From Paludibacter sp. (GTDB lineage Bacteria; Bacteroidota; Bacteroidia; Bacteroidales; Paludibacteraceae): 64,000 bases of DNA. Position numbers and translations under genes: made by a program. Below, in pieces: positions 26,885-35,509 of this stretch. Within the stretch, counting starts at the first letter, position 1. Every line of letters begins with the position of its first letter. The stretch lies in assembly GCA_031292575.1 (NCBI GenBank), contig JARLGX010000005.1, positions 124,001 to 188,000 on the forward strand, written 5' to 3'. A model generated the notes under the pieces. The model had not been told where the DNA came from and made no database searches. It was given only the letters and a program-made list of their open reading frames with translations.

Positions 26885-27733
26885 ATGCTAAAAGCAAATA
26901 AACAAACAATTTCTGCTTTACAATTGAAAGCAGAAGAAATTAGAAGAAAAGTACTTAACATTGTATATACTTCAAAAGCCGGACATATAGGAGGTTCGCT
27001 GTCTTCTGTCGATATGGAAACGGCTTTATATTTCCATATCATGAATATCGATCCGAAAAAACCCGACATGGAAGGTCGCGATCGATTTATCTTAAGTAAA
27101 GGTCATAGTGTGGAAGCACTGTATGCCGTATTATCCTCCGCAGGATTTTTCGACGAAGAATTACTAAAAACGTATGGACAATTTAATTCAAAACTTGCGG
27201 GTCATCCTACAAAAAAAATTCCTGGCGTTGAGCTAAACAGCGGAGCATTGGGACATGGTTTATCTGTTGGAGTAGGTTTATCAATTGCAGCCAAAATGGA
27301 CAAAAAACTTTACTGCACTTATGTTTTAATGGGTGATGGTGAACAAGGTGAAGGTTCTATTTATGAGGCTGCCATGTCTGCAAGTCATTATAAATTAGAC
27401 AATTTAATTGCTATTATCGACCGCAATAAATTGCAAATTAGTGGAAAAACAGAAGACGTTATGTCGCTCGAACCGATGCGCGATCGTTGGGAGGCGTTTG
27501 GCTGGGAAGTATTTGAAATTGATGGAAATAATATAAGCGAAATTGTGGAAACATTCGAAAATATGGATGACACAAACACTAAACCGAAGCTGATTATTTC
27601 ACATACAATCAAAGGTTGTGGCGTTTCTTACATGGAAAAAGTTGCCAAATGGCATCACGGTGTACCTAACGAAGAACAATATAAAGAAGCAATTGCAGAA
27701 ATTGACGAACGAATCAAAAATTTGAAAGCATAA
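26885..27733 (+). CDS. Transketolase N-terminal subunit (candidate apulose-4-phosphate transketolase A)
   Basis: A 282-residue protein covering only the thiamine-diphosphate pyrophosphate-binding half of transketolase. GHIGGSLSSVDMETALYF near residue 38 and GDGEQGEGSIYEAAMSAS near 148 with a downstream DRNKLQISG give the GDG...N metal/TPP motif. The C-terminal half is encoded two bases downstream, so the enzyme is a split two-subunit transketolase. Split transketolases with an FGGY kinase and a sugar isomerase are the layout of the D-apiose pathway (AptA/AptB), which converts apulose-4-phosphate plus glyceraldehyde-3-phosphate to xylulose-5-phosphate and dihydroxyacetone phosphate. Fold certain; substrate inferred. 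Confidence 0.88.
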   Translation: MLKANKQTISALQLKAEEIRRKVLNIVYTSKAGHIGGSLSSVDMETALYFHIMNIDPKKPDMEGRDRFILSKGHSVEALYAVLSSAGFFDEELLKTYGQFNSKLAGHPTKKIPGVELNSGALGHGLSVGVGLSIAAKMDKKLYCTYVLMGDGEQGEGSIYEAAMSASHYKLDNLIAIIDRNKLQISGKTEDVMSLEPMRDRWEAFGWEVFEIDGNNISEIVETFENMDDTNTKPKLIISHTIKGCGVSYMEKVAKWHHGVPNEEQYKEAIAEIDERIKNLKA

Positions 27734-27735
27734 TT

Positions 27736-28686
27736 ATGAGCACTGAAAATAAAAATACCATTCCATGCCGCAAAATGTTCACTGACACATTAGTAGAACT
27801 GGCAAAAAAAGATAAAGATATTGTAGCAGTAACTACCGATGCTCGCGGCTCGGTTACATTGGATCGCTTTGCCAACGAACTTCCCGAACAGTTCGTAGAG
27901 CTCGGCATTGCCGAACAAAATGCAGTAGGAGTAGCAGCAGGATTGACTTCCGCCGGAAAAAAAACTTTTGTTTGCGGCCCTGCTTGTTTTTATGTTGCGC
28001 GCAGTCTGGAGCAGGTAAAAGTTGACGTAGCTTATTCGGCCAATCCGGTAAAAATACTGGGCGTAAGCGGAGGTGTAAGTTATGGGGCATTAGGATTTTC
28101 CCATCACAGTTTACACGATATAGCCGTATTGCGAACTTTTCCCGGGATGCATATTGTACTTCCCTGCGACATTTATCAGACCAAGAAACTGGTGGAAGAA
28201 TTGGTTGATTATCCTTACCCTGTCTATATCCGCGTTGGAAGAAATGCTGTTCCAAACGTCTACGAAAATGAGAATCCTGAATTTAAAATAGGTAAAGCAA
28301 ATCTGTTGCTTGAGGGTGATGACCTGACAATAATCGGAACAGGTGAAACTGTTTACCATTGCCTCGAAGCCGGCAAAAAACTTCATGCTCAGGGAATCAA
28401 AGCTCGTGTAATTGATATGCACACCCTCAAACCATTTGATAAAGAAATTATAGAAAAAGCAGCGCGCGAAACTGGTAAAATTATCACCGTGGAAGAACAC
28501 AGTATTAGCGGAGGATTAGGCGGTGCTGTTTCCGAAATTGTATCACAATCTGTTCCAGTTCCAATGCGAATACTTGGGATTCCTGACGAAAATGCGATTC
28601 ATGGTACTGCTTTAGAAATTTTCAATCACTACGGGATTGATACGGAAGGCATAATCAAAAAAGCCATTACATTTTATAATTCATAA
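27736..28686 (+). CDS. Transketolase C-terminal subunit (candidate apulose-4-phosphate transketolase B)
   Basis: A 316-residue partner of the preceding gene. It holds the pyrimidine-binding domain with FVELGIAEQNAVGVAAGL near residue 55, including the catalytic Glu that protonates thiamine. The transketolase C-terminal domain (LLEGDDLTIIGTGETVYHCL onward) follows. The start is two bases after the stop of the N-terminal subunit, enforcing coupled expression and 1:1 assembly. A 1-deoxyxylulose-5-phosphate synthase is excluded by the split form and length. The substrate assignment follows the same context argument as for the partner. Confidence 0.88.
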   Translation: MSTENKNTIPCRKMFTDTLVELAKKDKDIVAVTTDARGSVTLDRFANELPEQFVELGIAEQNAVGVAAGLTSAGKKTFVCGPACFYVARSLEQVKVDVAYSANPVKILGVSGGVSYGALGFSHHSLHDIAVLRTFPGMHIVLPCDIYQTKKLVEELVDYPYPVYIRVGRNAVPNVYENENPEFKIGKANLLLEGDDLTIIGTGETVYHCLEAGKKLHAQGIKARVIDMHTLKPFDKEIIEKAARETGKIITVEEHSISGGLGGAVSEIVSQSVPVPMRILGIPDENAIHGTALEIFNHYGIDTEGIIKKAITFYNS

Positions 28687-28808
28687 GTGAGCTATTGTTA
28701 TATAGTTACATTTTTCACCCTGTTTCGTCTATTATAGACTTAATAAATCGAAATCATTGTTTTTGAAGCATAAATCAAAATACTAAATCACATACTTATT
28801 GACATTAA

Positions 28809-30287
28809 ATGAAATATATACTCGCCATAGATCAAAGCACCTCGGCAACAAAAGCAATGTTATTCGATGAAAATGCGGCAATAGTTGCCCGAACATCCCT
28901 CGATCATAAACAATATTATCCGCAGCCGGGCTGGGTTGAACATAATCCGACAGAGATATTAGAAAACACCTACAAAGCAGTTGAGCAATTAATTGATGTA
29001 ACAAACATCAATAAGAATGATATCATATCAATAGCCATCACCAACCAACGCGAAACAGTTGTAGTGTGGGATAAGCGCACAGGAATTCCTGTTTATAATG
29101 CGGTAGTATGGCAATGCAACCGGGGAGCTCGAATTTGCGAAGACCTAATTAATCAAGGATATGAACCTTTAGTAACAAAAAAAACAGGACTAATCATTAA
29201 TCCTTATTTTTCAGCAAGTGGAGTAAAATGGATACTGGATAATATATCGGGAGCACGCAAAGCTGCCGATGAAGGTCATCTGTTGTTGGGAACGATGGAT
29301 AGTTGGCTAATTTGGAACTTCACAAACGGAAAGATTCACGCTACGGACTATACAAACGCCTCGCGCACACTACTTTTCAACATTCATTCACTCGATTGGG
29401 ACAGCGAATTATTAAACATGTTCAGTATCCCATCTACGATGCTTCCAAAAGCTTTGCCATGCGATGCACAGTATGGAACAACTACGTTGACTGGAATTTT
29501 AAACGAAACTCCGATTGCCGGAGTTTTGGGTGACTCGCATGGAGCACTCGTAGGACAAATGTGTTTTTCGAGAGGAATGGGCAAAGCAACCTATGGAACA
29601 GGCTCATCCATCATGGTCAATATTGGTGAAAAGCCTCTTACAGCACCACGAGGCTTAGTAACGTCGATTGGTTTTGCTGCTAAAGGCAAGGTATTTTACG
29701 CTTTCGAAGGAAATATCCACTGCACAGGTGCCACCATAAAATGGTTGCAAGACGATCTCCAACTCATTCAAACGGCCGCCGAAACTGAGGAGCTGGCTAC
29801 TTCAGTTAACAGTACAGATGGCGTTTATTTTGTTCCTGCTTTTGCGGGTCTGGGAGCTCCGTGGTGGGACAATGATGCTAAAGCGCTGATTTGCGGTATG
29901 AATCGAGGAACAAACAAAGCCCATATTATACGTGCAGCACTAGAATCGATAGCCTATCAGGTAAAAGATTTAATGGCTTTAATTCAGGAGTCGGGTATCA
30001 ATTTACTCGAACTCAGGGTTGATGGAGGACCGGTAAGCAATAATTTTCTGATGCAATTTCAATCGGACATGTTACAAGCCAGAATCAACCGAAGTCCGAT
30101 TGAAGAAGCATCGGCCTTAGGTGCTGTGTTAATGTCCGGATTTGCATTGAAAAACTATGCCGAATTTCAGGATGCAGCTGATTTGCGAAAAATGAACGAT
30201 TATATTGCACCGCGGATGGATTCAGAAAAAGTAACTGAGCTATACGCACAATGGCAAAAAGCCGTTCAACGGACGTTGATGAAATAA
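28809..30287 (+). CDS. FGGY-family carbohydrate kinase, glycerol-kinase-like (candidate apulose kinase)
   Basis: A 492-residue ASKHA kinase. The phosphate-1 loop reads AIDQSTSATKAMLFD instead of the DQGTTSSRA of true glycerol kinase. Further marks are ITNQRETVVVWDKRTG near 75, TYGTGSSIMVNIG near 265 and VDGGPVSNNFLMQFQSDML near 400. By overall similarity it is close to glycerol kinase, but it lies between a split transketolase and a sugar isomerase, so a ketose kinase (for example apulose to apulose-4-phosphate) is more plausible. A true glycerol kinase remains possible. The 122-base gap upstream shows no clear terminator, so read-through from the transketolase genes is likely. Confidence 0.85.
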   Translation: MKYILAIDQSTSATKAMLFDENAAIVARTSLDHKQYYPQPGWVEHNPTEILENTYKAVEQLIDVTNINKNDIISIAITNQRETVVVWDKRTGIPVYNAVVWQCNRGARICEDLINQGYEPLVTKKTGLIINPYFSASGVKWILDNISGARKAADEGHLLLGTMDSWLIWNFTNGKIHATDYTNASRTLLFNIHSLDWDSELLNMFSIPSTMLPKALPCDAQYGTTTLTGILNETPIAGVLGDSHGALVGQMCFSRGMGKATYGTGSSIMVNIGEKPLTAPRGLVTSIGFAAKGKVFYAFEGNIHCTGATIKWLQDDLQLIQTAAETEELATSVNSTDGVYFVPAFAGLGAPWWDNDAKALICGMNRGTNKAHIIRAALESIAYQVKDLMALIQESGINLLELRVDGGPVSNNFLMQFQSDMLQARINRSPIEEASALGAVLMSGFALKNYAEFQDAADLRKMNDYIAPRMDSEKVTELYAQWQKAVQRTLMK

Positions 30288-30374
30288 AGTCTGAATTAAA
30301 AATCAGAATACTGAAAAATTAGGAAAATGACGAAACAAACTAAAATAAATTAACTAACGCTTTAAACACAAAAC

Positions 30375-31796
30375 ATGGCTTATAAACAGAAACTCACCTT
30401 TGGACTTATAATTGGTACTAGAGACATTTTCAGTGCCAAACTGGGCATTGCAGCACGTGAAATATTACTTCGTAAAATAGAGGCTCAGGGCCACGATTAT
30501 GTTATTCTTCCTGTGTCTGAAACAGAATCAGGAAGCATTGATACGTATGAAGATGGGAAAAAGTGTGCAAAACTTTTCAGTCAGAACCGCGATAAAATTG
30601 ATGGTATTATCATTGTACTCCCAAATTTCAGTAATGAATTGGGAATTATCAATGCTATCAAAATTGCGAACCTCAATGTTCCAATCTTGGTTCAGGCAAT
30701 GGACGATGATAATGATAAAGTAGATGTTTACAGCCGGCGCGATGCATTCTGTGGCAAAATATCGGTTTGTAACAATTTCTACCAATACGGGATTCCGTTT
30801 ACCGATACGGTATACCACACCTATCCATTGGACAGTGAATTGTTCGACAAAGATCTCTCTAAATTCGCATCCATTTGCAGGGTAGTAAACGGTTTACGCA
30901 ATGCACGTATTGGTGCTATCGGGGCTCGTCCGGCTGCATTCCAAACTGTACGTGCCAGTGAAAAAATCCTGCAGGCATCAGGAATCACTGTTGTGACTGT
31001 TGATCTTTCCGAAATTTTAGGAGCTGCCAATAAAGTCGACCTGAAATCTGCAGAACTAAAATGGAAATTGGCTGAGATTAAAGACTATGGTAAAATTGCA
31101 GCTACTGTTCACGAAGATAAAATTATCCGTCAGGCAAAATTTGGCATAGCTGTTGAAAACTGGTTATCAGCAAACGAAATTGATGCTTCAACCATTGAAT
31201 GCTGGGATTCGCTACAACACAATTACGGTTGTGCATCCTGCTTAACAATGAGTATGTTAGGCGAAAAACTCATGCCAAGTGCCTGTGAAGTGGACATTGC
31301 CGGAGCAGTTTCAATGTACACCCTGATGCTTGCTTCAGGTGAAGCACCTGCCCTACTCGATTGGAACAACAACTTTGGAACCGACCGCAATAAGTGCGTT
31401 TGTACACATTGCAGCAATTATCCTAAAAGTTTCATGAAAAATGAACTGACCATCGGTTCGTTGGATGTTTTGGGAACAGTTTTGGGTCAGGAAGATACGT
31501 TTGGAGCCGTAAAAGGTAAGGTGGCAGAAGGCGATTTTTCTTTCTTCCGTATTTCTACCGATGATCCTAAAGGCATTATCAAATCTTACCTCGGACAAGG
31601 ACAATTCACTGCAGACCCATATGGAATGGATGGTGGAATTGCGGTATCTCAAGTCGATAACTTACAACAATTATTGAAATACATATGCAAAAACGGATAC
31701 GAACATCACGTTGCGATGGTTCGTGGAGGTGTTGCCGAAATTATCGAGGAATCGATTGAAACCTATTTAGGCTGGAGTTTGTATCATCATAAATAA
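30375..31796 (+). CDS. L-fucose-isomerase-like sugar isomerase
   Basis: A 473-residue protein of the FucI/AraA-like aldose-ketose isomerase superfamily. It has an N-terminal Rossmann-like region (GLIIGTRDIFSAKLG), a central GLRNARIGAIGARPAAFQTVRA segment, and a C-terminal fucose-isomerase domain with CEVDIAGAVSMYTLMLASGEAP and HHVAMVRGG. It is shorter than classical L-fucose isomerase (about 590). It is cytoplasmic and would convert an aldose to the ketose phosphorylated by the upstream kinase. The substrate may be D-apiose (branched, RG-II), L-fucose or L-galactose. Known D-apiose isomerases, as I recall, belong to another fold, so this could be a non-orthologous replacement. Confidence 0.8.
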   Translation: MAYKQKLTFGLIIGTRDIFSAKLGIAAREILLRKIEAQGHDYVILPVSETESGSIDTYEDGKKCAKLFSQNRDKIDGIIIVLPNFSNELGIINAIKIANLNVPILVQAMDDDNDKVDVYSRRDAFCGKISVCNNFYQYGIPFTDTVYHTYPLDSELFDKDLSKFASICRVVNGLRNARIGAIGARPAAFQTVRASEKILQASGITVVTVDLSEILGAANKVDLKSAELKWKLAEIKDYGKIAATVHEDKIIRQAKFGIAVENWLSANEIDASTIECWDSLQHNYGCASCLTMSMLGEKLMPSACEVDIAGAVSMYTLMLASGEAPALLDWNNNFGTDRNKCVCTHCSNYPKSFMKNELTIGSLDVLGTVLGQEDTFGAVKGKVAEGDFSFFRISTDDPKGIIKSYLGQGQFTADPYGMDGGIAVSQVDNLQQLLKYICKNGYEHHVAMVRGGVAEIIEESIETYLGWSLYHHK

Positions 31797-31800
31797 ACCT

Positions 31801-31832
31801 TTGCCGGGGTGCAAAGCCTTGTGCCCCGGCAA
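31801..31832 (+). terminator. GC-rich hairpin after the isomerase gene
   Basis: TTGCCGGGG (31801-31809) pairs with CCCCGGCAA (31824-31832). No T-run follows, so it may stabilise the upstream mRNA or attenuate read-through into the transporter gene rather than fully terminate. Confidence 0.6.
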
Positions 31833-31850
31833 TATTTAAATCTAATTCAC

Positions 31851-32858
31851 ATGATCTTAATTCACAATTTTATTCCTGCAGTTATCTTTCTGCTTTTCAG
31901 TATGGTTTACTGGGGTTCGTGGTCTAATACTCAAAAAATGACCCAAAAGAACCGGCGTTTCGAGTTATTCTATTTCGATTTTGTTGCAGGGCTCTTAATT
32001 ACAGCCGTTTTAGCAGCATTCACATTTGGAAGTTTTAGATCAGACGGTCGCAACTTTCTGACCGATGTAGCACAACAAGCTGACACCACACGTATTTTAT
32101 ATGCTATTGCCGGTGGAATAGTATGGAATTTAGGAACTTTACTCCTTGTTGCAGCAATGGCCATTGCCGGTATGGCAGTTAGGTTCCCAATTGGAGGCGG
32201 CTTAGCATGGATATTGGGAATACTGGTTAACTTTATTATTACCGGCGCTCAGGGAAACAACGAATACATTCTCTTTTTTGGAGTTGCATTAATTGTTGCA
32301 GCAATATATTTCTGCATGTTAGCATATAAAAAAATTATCTGCAGGCAAAAAAGGTTCTACTTCAAAAGGCCTGATAATTTCTTTATTGGCAGGCGTTACC
32401 ATCGTGTTTTTCTATGGTCTTGTTGTAAAATCGCTTGACCCCGCATATGTGTCGGGTGGTACAGGTAACCTGACTCCTTTTTCAGGTGTATTCTTCTTTA
32501 CAATTGGAGCAGTAGTAAGCACTCCTTTTTTCAACCTTTTCGTTATGCGACATCCGGTTGAAGGAGAGAAACTCAGCATGAAAGATTATTTCAAAAGAGA
32601 CACTAAAACTCACTTAACCGGTGTTTGGGTGGAATTATATGGATGATAGGTATGGTTATCAGTTTTATGGCTATTCCGAAAGCCGGTCCAACCATTTCTT
32701 ATGCATTAACCAATGGCGCACCTGTAGTGGCCATGTTTTGGGGCGTTTTTGTCTGGAAAGAATTTAAAGGAGCACCCAAAGGGACAAATGTTTTACTTAC
32801 TGCCATGTTCTCTTTGTTTATTATTGGTCTGATTATTATAACCATGTCAAAAATCTAA
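31851..32858 (+). pseudogene. GRP/RhaT-like DMT sugar transporter, interrupted by two frameshifts
   Basis: From ATG 31851 the frame encodes MILIHNFIPAVIFLLFSMVY and several membrane segments, but after AYKK it shifts at an A7 run (32328-32334). One A fewer restores KLSAGKKGSTSKGLIISLLAG in the next frame. A second shift occurs at 32624-32626, where one extra T would restore HLTGVLGGIIWMIGM. The two indels cancel, so the intact gene would give about 335 residues with roughly ten membrane segments, as in the GRP glucose/rhamnose permease group. Both defects are single-base homopolymer changes, so sequencing error is a real alternative to pseudogenisation. It would import the monosaccharide used by this cluster. 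Confidence 0.8.
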
Positions 32859-32955
32859 AGTCAACTGTATACTGGAAAATATAACATTTATTTTAAATTA
32901 AAAACAGCTACATCAAAGTCTCCTTCAATAGATTTAGATGTAGTTTTTATAGTGT

Positions 32956-33807
32956 ATGAAGAAACCAATCATCGGGTTAGTAATGAAATCGCTCGAAGCC
33001 GAGTTTTTTCAGGAAATGAAAAAAGGAGCTTTGGCATTTGCTGAGACACACAATAATTTTCGGTTACTGACCGTGGGAACAGCAACACAAACTGAAATTG
33101 ATTTGCAAATAGAATTGGTCGACAAGCTGATACAGCAAAAAACGGATGCTATTGTGCTAATTCCCATTGACTCAAAAGCATTGGTTCCGGTAACTGTAAA
33201 AGCAATTCGTTCAGGTATAAAAGTGATAAATATCGATATAAAACTGGATGAAGAATTATTAAAACAAGCAGGAGTTGAACTGACCTACGTGGGACCGGAT
33301 AATAAAACTGCCTCAAAAATTGTGGGAGATGTACTTGCCCGAAAATTGGGAAAAGAAGCGAAAATTATCCTGATCGAAGGACTCAGCGTTGCCGAAAATG
33401 CCCAACAGCGCAAAGCGGGCTTTCTTGAATCAATTACCGAAAACGGATTCAATCTTGTGGCTTCGGTAGCCGCCGACTGGGAAACCCACAAGGCGGAACA
33501 GCTATTTGCTGAACTTATTATTCAACATCCCGATGTGGACGGAGTGATGTGCAGCAACGATGCCATGGCACTCGGAGTATTAAAAGTACTGGAAAGGAAA
33601 GGAAAGATTGGAGAAATTCCGGTTGTAGGATTTGACAATGATGCATCTGCACAACCTTTTCTAAAGTCAGGAGCCATGTTAGCAACTATCGATGCGTTTG
33701 GCTCTCAGATGGCGGTTCAAGGTATTGAATTTGCATTAAAAGTACTGAACGGAATGGAAAACAAAGGTTCGTATTCTACTGATTTTAAACTTATATCGAA
33801 CTTCTGA
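32956..33807 (+). CDS. Signal-less periplasmic-binding-protein-like sugar sensor
   Basis: A 283-residue protein with the type I periplasmic binding fold of the RbsB group: GLVMKSLEAEFFQEMKKGA at the start, DAIVLIPIDSKALVPVTVKA near 70, and VDGVMCSNDAMALGVLKVLE plus PVVGFDNDA in the C-terminal half. No signal peptide, lipobox, DNA-binding domain or kinase domain is present, and no ABC permease or ATPase gene is nearby. It is therefore predicted cytosolic, where it could buffer or sense a free sugar. A mis-called start is unlikely: ATG 32956 begins the first strand directly and no upstream extension encodes a signal sequence. Function unknown. Confidence 0.75.
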   Translation: MKKPIIGLVMKSLEAEFFQEMKKGALAFAETHNNFRLLTVGTATQTEIDLQIELVDKLIQQKTDAIVLIPIDSKALVPVTVKAIRSGIKVINIDIKLDEELLKQAGVELTYVGPDNKTASKIVGDVLARKLGKEAKIILIEGLSVAENAQQRKAGFLESITENGFNLVASVAADWETHKAEQLFAELIIQHPDVDGVMCSNDAMALGVLKVLERKGKIGEIPVVGFDNDASAQPFLKSGAMLATIDAFGSQMAVQGIEFALKVLNGMENKGSYSTDFKLISNF

Positions 33808-33887
33808 ATAGAAGAAAAAAATTTATTACACCCCCATATTGGAACAACGATCGGCCTATGAGGGCACAGACTTTTAAAATTAATTGC

Positions 33888-33895
33888 TATCTTTG
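33888..33895 (+). promoter_or_regulatory. Candidate -7 box upstream of ribB
   Basis: TATCTTTG matches the Bacteroidota -7 consensus TAnnTTTG and is 77 bases before ATG 33973. No convincing -33 TTTG was found. It suggests ribB and the regulator can be transcribed separately from the upstream cluster. Confidence 0.4.
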
Positions 33896-33972
33896 CAGCT
33901 AAATTAAAAAGAAGGCGTTCTGAAAGTTTTCATTTTAAAAATGCCTGAAAATGAGCAATAAATTATAATTAC

Positions 33973-34593
33973 ATGTCTGATAAATTTAATTCGGTAGAAG
34001 AAGCTATTGAAGATATCCGTGAAGGAAAAGTTGTATTGGTATTTGATGACGTTGCACGCGAAAACGAAGGTGATTTTATTGCTGCTGCCGATTTGGTTAC
34101 ACCCGAAATTATTAATTTTATGGCAAAATTTGGCCGAGGATTAATATGTGTGGCTATTAAAGAAGAGCGTGCACAGGAGCTTTCGCTTGAAAGGATGGTA
34201 CAAAACAATACTGCAACCATGTCAACAGCATTTACCGTTTCGGTTGATCTACTCGGAAATGGCTGTACAACAGGCATTTCCGCTTCTGACCGATCCAAAA
34301 CTGTAAAAGCTTTGATTGATAAAAATACAAAGCCAGATGATTTAGGTCGTCCCGGACATATTTTCCCTTTAATAGCACATCCTGACGGTGTTTTAGGACG
34401 CATGGGACACACCGAAGCCTCGGTAGATTTACCAATGCTGGCAGGTTTAAATTCATGCGGAGTGCTGGTAGAAGTGATGAACGACGATGGCACTATGGCT
34501 CGTCTGACCGATTTAGTGGAAGTGGCTAAAGAGCACAATGTGAAACTTATTTCTATCACTCAGTTAGCCGATTATAGAAAATCACTAATATAA
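33973..34593 (+). CDS. ribB: 3,4-dihydroxy-2-butanone-4-phosphate synthase
   Basis: A 206-residue stand-alone RibB, which splits ribulose-5-phosphate to formate and the four-carbon precursor of riboflavin. All signature blocks are present: FDDVARENEGDFIAAADLVT near residue 25 (metal and acidic loop), GCTTGISASDRSKTV near 95, GRPGHIFPL near 122 and GVLGRMGHTEASVDL near 140. No GTP cyclohydrolase II domain is attached, whereas Bacteroidota commonly have a fused RibBA. The stop is five bases before the DeoR gene, so they are co-transcribed. Its placement in a sugar-catabolic cluster is unexpected; it may be a second ribB copy or may act on a cluster-specific pentulose phosphate (inference). Confidence 0.92.
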   Translation: MSDKFNSVEEAIEDIREGKVVLVFDDVARENEGDFIAAADLVTPEIINFMAKFGRGLICVAIKEERAQELSLERMVQNNTATMSTAFTVSVDLLGNGCTTGISASDRSKTVKALIDKNTKPDDLGRPGHIFPLIAHPDGVLGRMGHTEASVDLPMLAGLNSCGVLVEVMNDDGTMARLTDLVEVAKEHNVKLISITQLADYRKSLI

Positions 34594-34598
34594 AAGTT

Positions 34599-35366
34599 AT
34601 GCTTCAGAATCAACGCCGTGATAAAATTCTTGAACTCATCCGCGAGGATGGACATGCCAAAGTATTAGACCTGAGCCGAATTTTCAAAGTTACCGAAGTC
34701 ACTATTCGTCAGGATTTGGAATACCTTGAGAAAGAGAGTTTTATTATTCGTGAGCATGGTGGGGCTTATCTGAAGAATATTGACTTGAACGTTCGTAATT
34801 TCAGTCTGCAAAATCAGGAAAATATCAACGAGAAAATGATGATTGCCCACAAAGCAGTTGAATTTATTCACGATGGCGAAGCAATAATTCTTGATTCAGG
34901 TTCTACAACAACTGAAATTGCCAAACTTCTCACGGGCTACAACAATCTGACAGTCATTACAAACGCTTTGAATATAGCATTAATTTTAGGTGCTCAGGCC
35001 GGTATTAATGTTGTTGTCACAGGAGGAGAGTTTAAAGCCCCTACACTTTCACTCACAGGTCAAAAAGCGGCCGATTTTTTCCAAAATCTGCATGTTGACA
35101 AACTTTTTTTAGCCACCGCAGGTATCGCACTCAAATCGGGACTTACTTATCCCGGAATCAGCGATATTTGTGTAAAACGTGCAATGATTGAATCGGCTAA
35201 CGAAATTTATCTGGTTGCCGATTCATCCAAGATAGGAAAAAATGCCTTTGCCAGTCTTGGAGCTTTATCGCTTATTAATTATCTGATTACCGACTCCAAA
35301 ATAAAACCGGAGGACATCGAGTGGTTGAAAACATATGATGTTCAGTTTGTTATAGCTGATGAATAA
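34599..35366 (+). CDS. DeoR/GlpR-family transcriptional regulator
   Basis: A 255-residue repressor-type regulator. Residues 1-60 form the DeoR winged helix (RRDKILELIREDGHAKVLDLS then VTEVTIRQDLEYLEKESFI). The C-terminal domain contains ILDSGSTTTEIAKLL near 98, the phosphosugar-binding loop shared with ribose-phosphate-isomerase-like sensors. Such proteins usually repress a sugar operon until a phosphorylated intermediate binds. The likely targets are the transketolase/kinase/isomerase genes and possibly neighbouring glycosidase operons (inference). It is the last gene before a perfect hairpin terminator. Confidence 0.9.
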   Translation: MLQNQRRDKILELIREDGHAKVLDLSRIFKVTEVTIRQDLEYLEKESFIIREHGGAYLKNIDLNVRNFSLQNQENINEKMMIAHKAVEFIHDGEAIILDSGSTTTEIAKLLTGYNNLTVITNALNIALILGAQAGINVVVTGGEFKAPTLSLTGQKAADFFQNLHVDKLFLATAGIALKSGLTYPGISDICVKRAMIESANEIYLVADSSKIGKNAFASLGALSLINYLITDSKIKPEDIEWLKTYDVQFVIADE

Positions 35367-35389
35367 TCTATAAGCTCACTAAATTATTT

Positions 35390-35426
35390 AAAATGGCAGT
35401 TTGAAGTAACTTCAAACTGCCATTTT
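35390..35426 (+). terminator. Perfect 17-base-pair hairpin terminator
   Basis: Bases 35390-35406 and 35410-35426 are exact reverse complements (AAAATGGCAGTTTGAAG and its partner) with a three-base loop, ending in TTTT. It may serve both strands. It separates the regulator from GH95. Confidence 0.9.
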
Positions 35427-35509
35427 ACTTGAAGCCACCTTCATTTGGGTACAAACAGCACTTTTTTACGTCTATTATATTGCTTTTAAATAGTAAAAAC
35501 TGCATTTAA

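Noticed and set aside
28809-30287. Naming the FGGY kinase glpK
   Set aside because: The phosphate-binding loop differs from true glycerol kinase and there is no glycerol facilitator or dehydrogenase nearby; the substrate is left open.
31809-31850. GTG start extending the sugar permease
   Set aside because: It lies inside the hairpin after the isomerase gene and adds non-conserved residues; ATG 31851 starts the first membrane segment.
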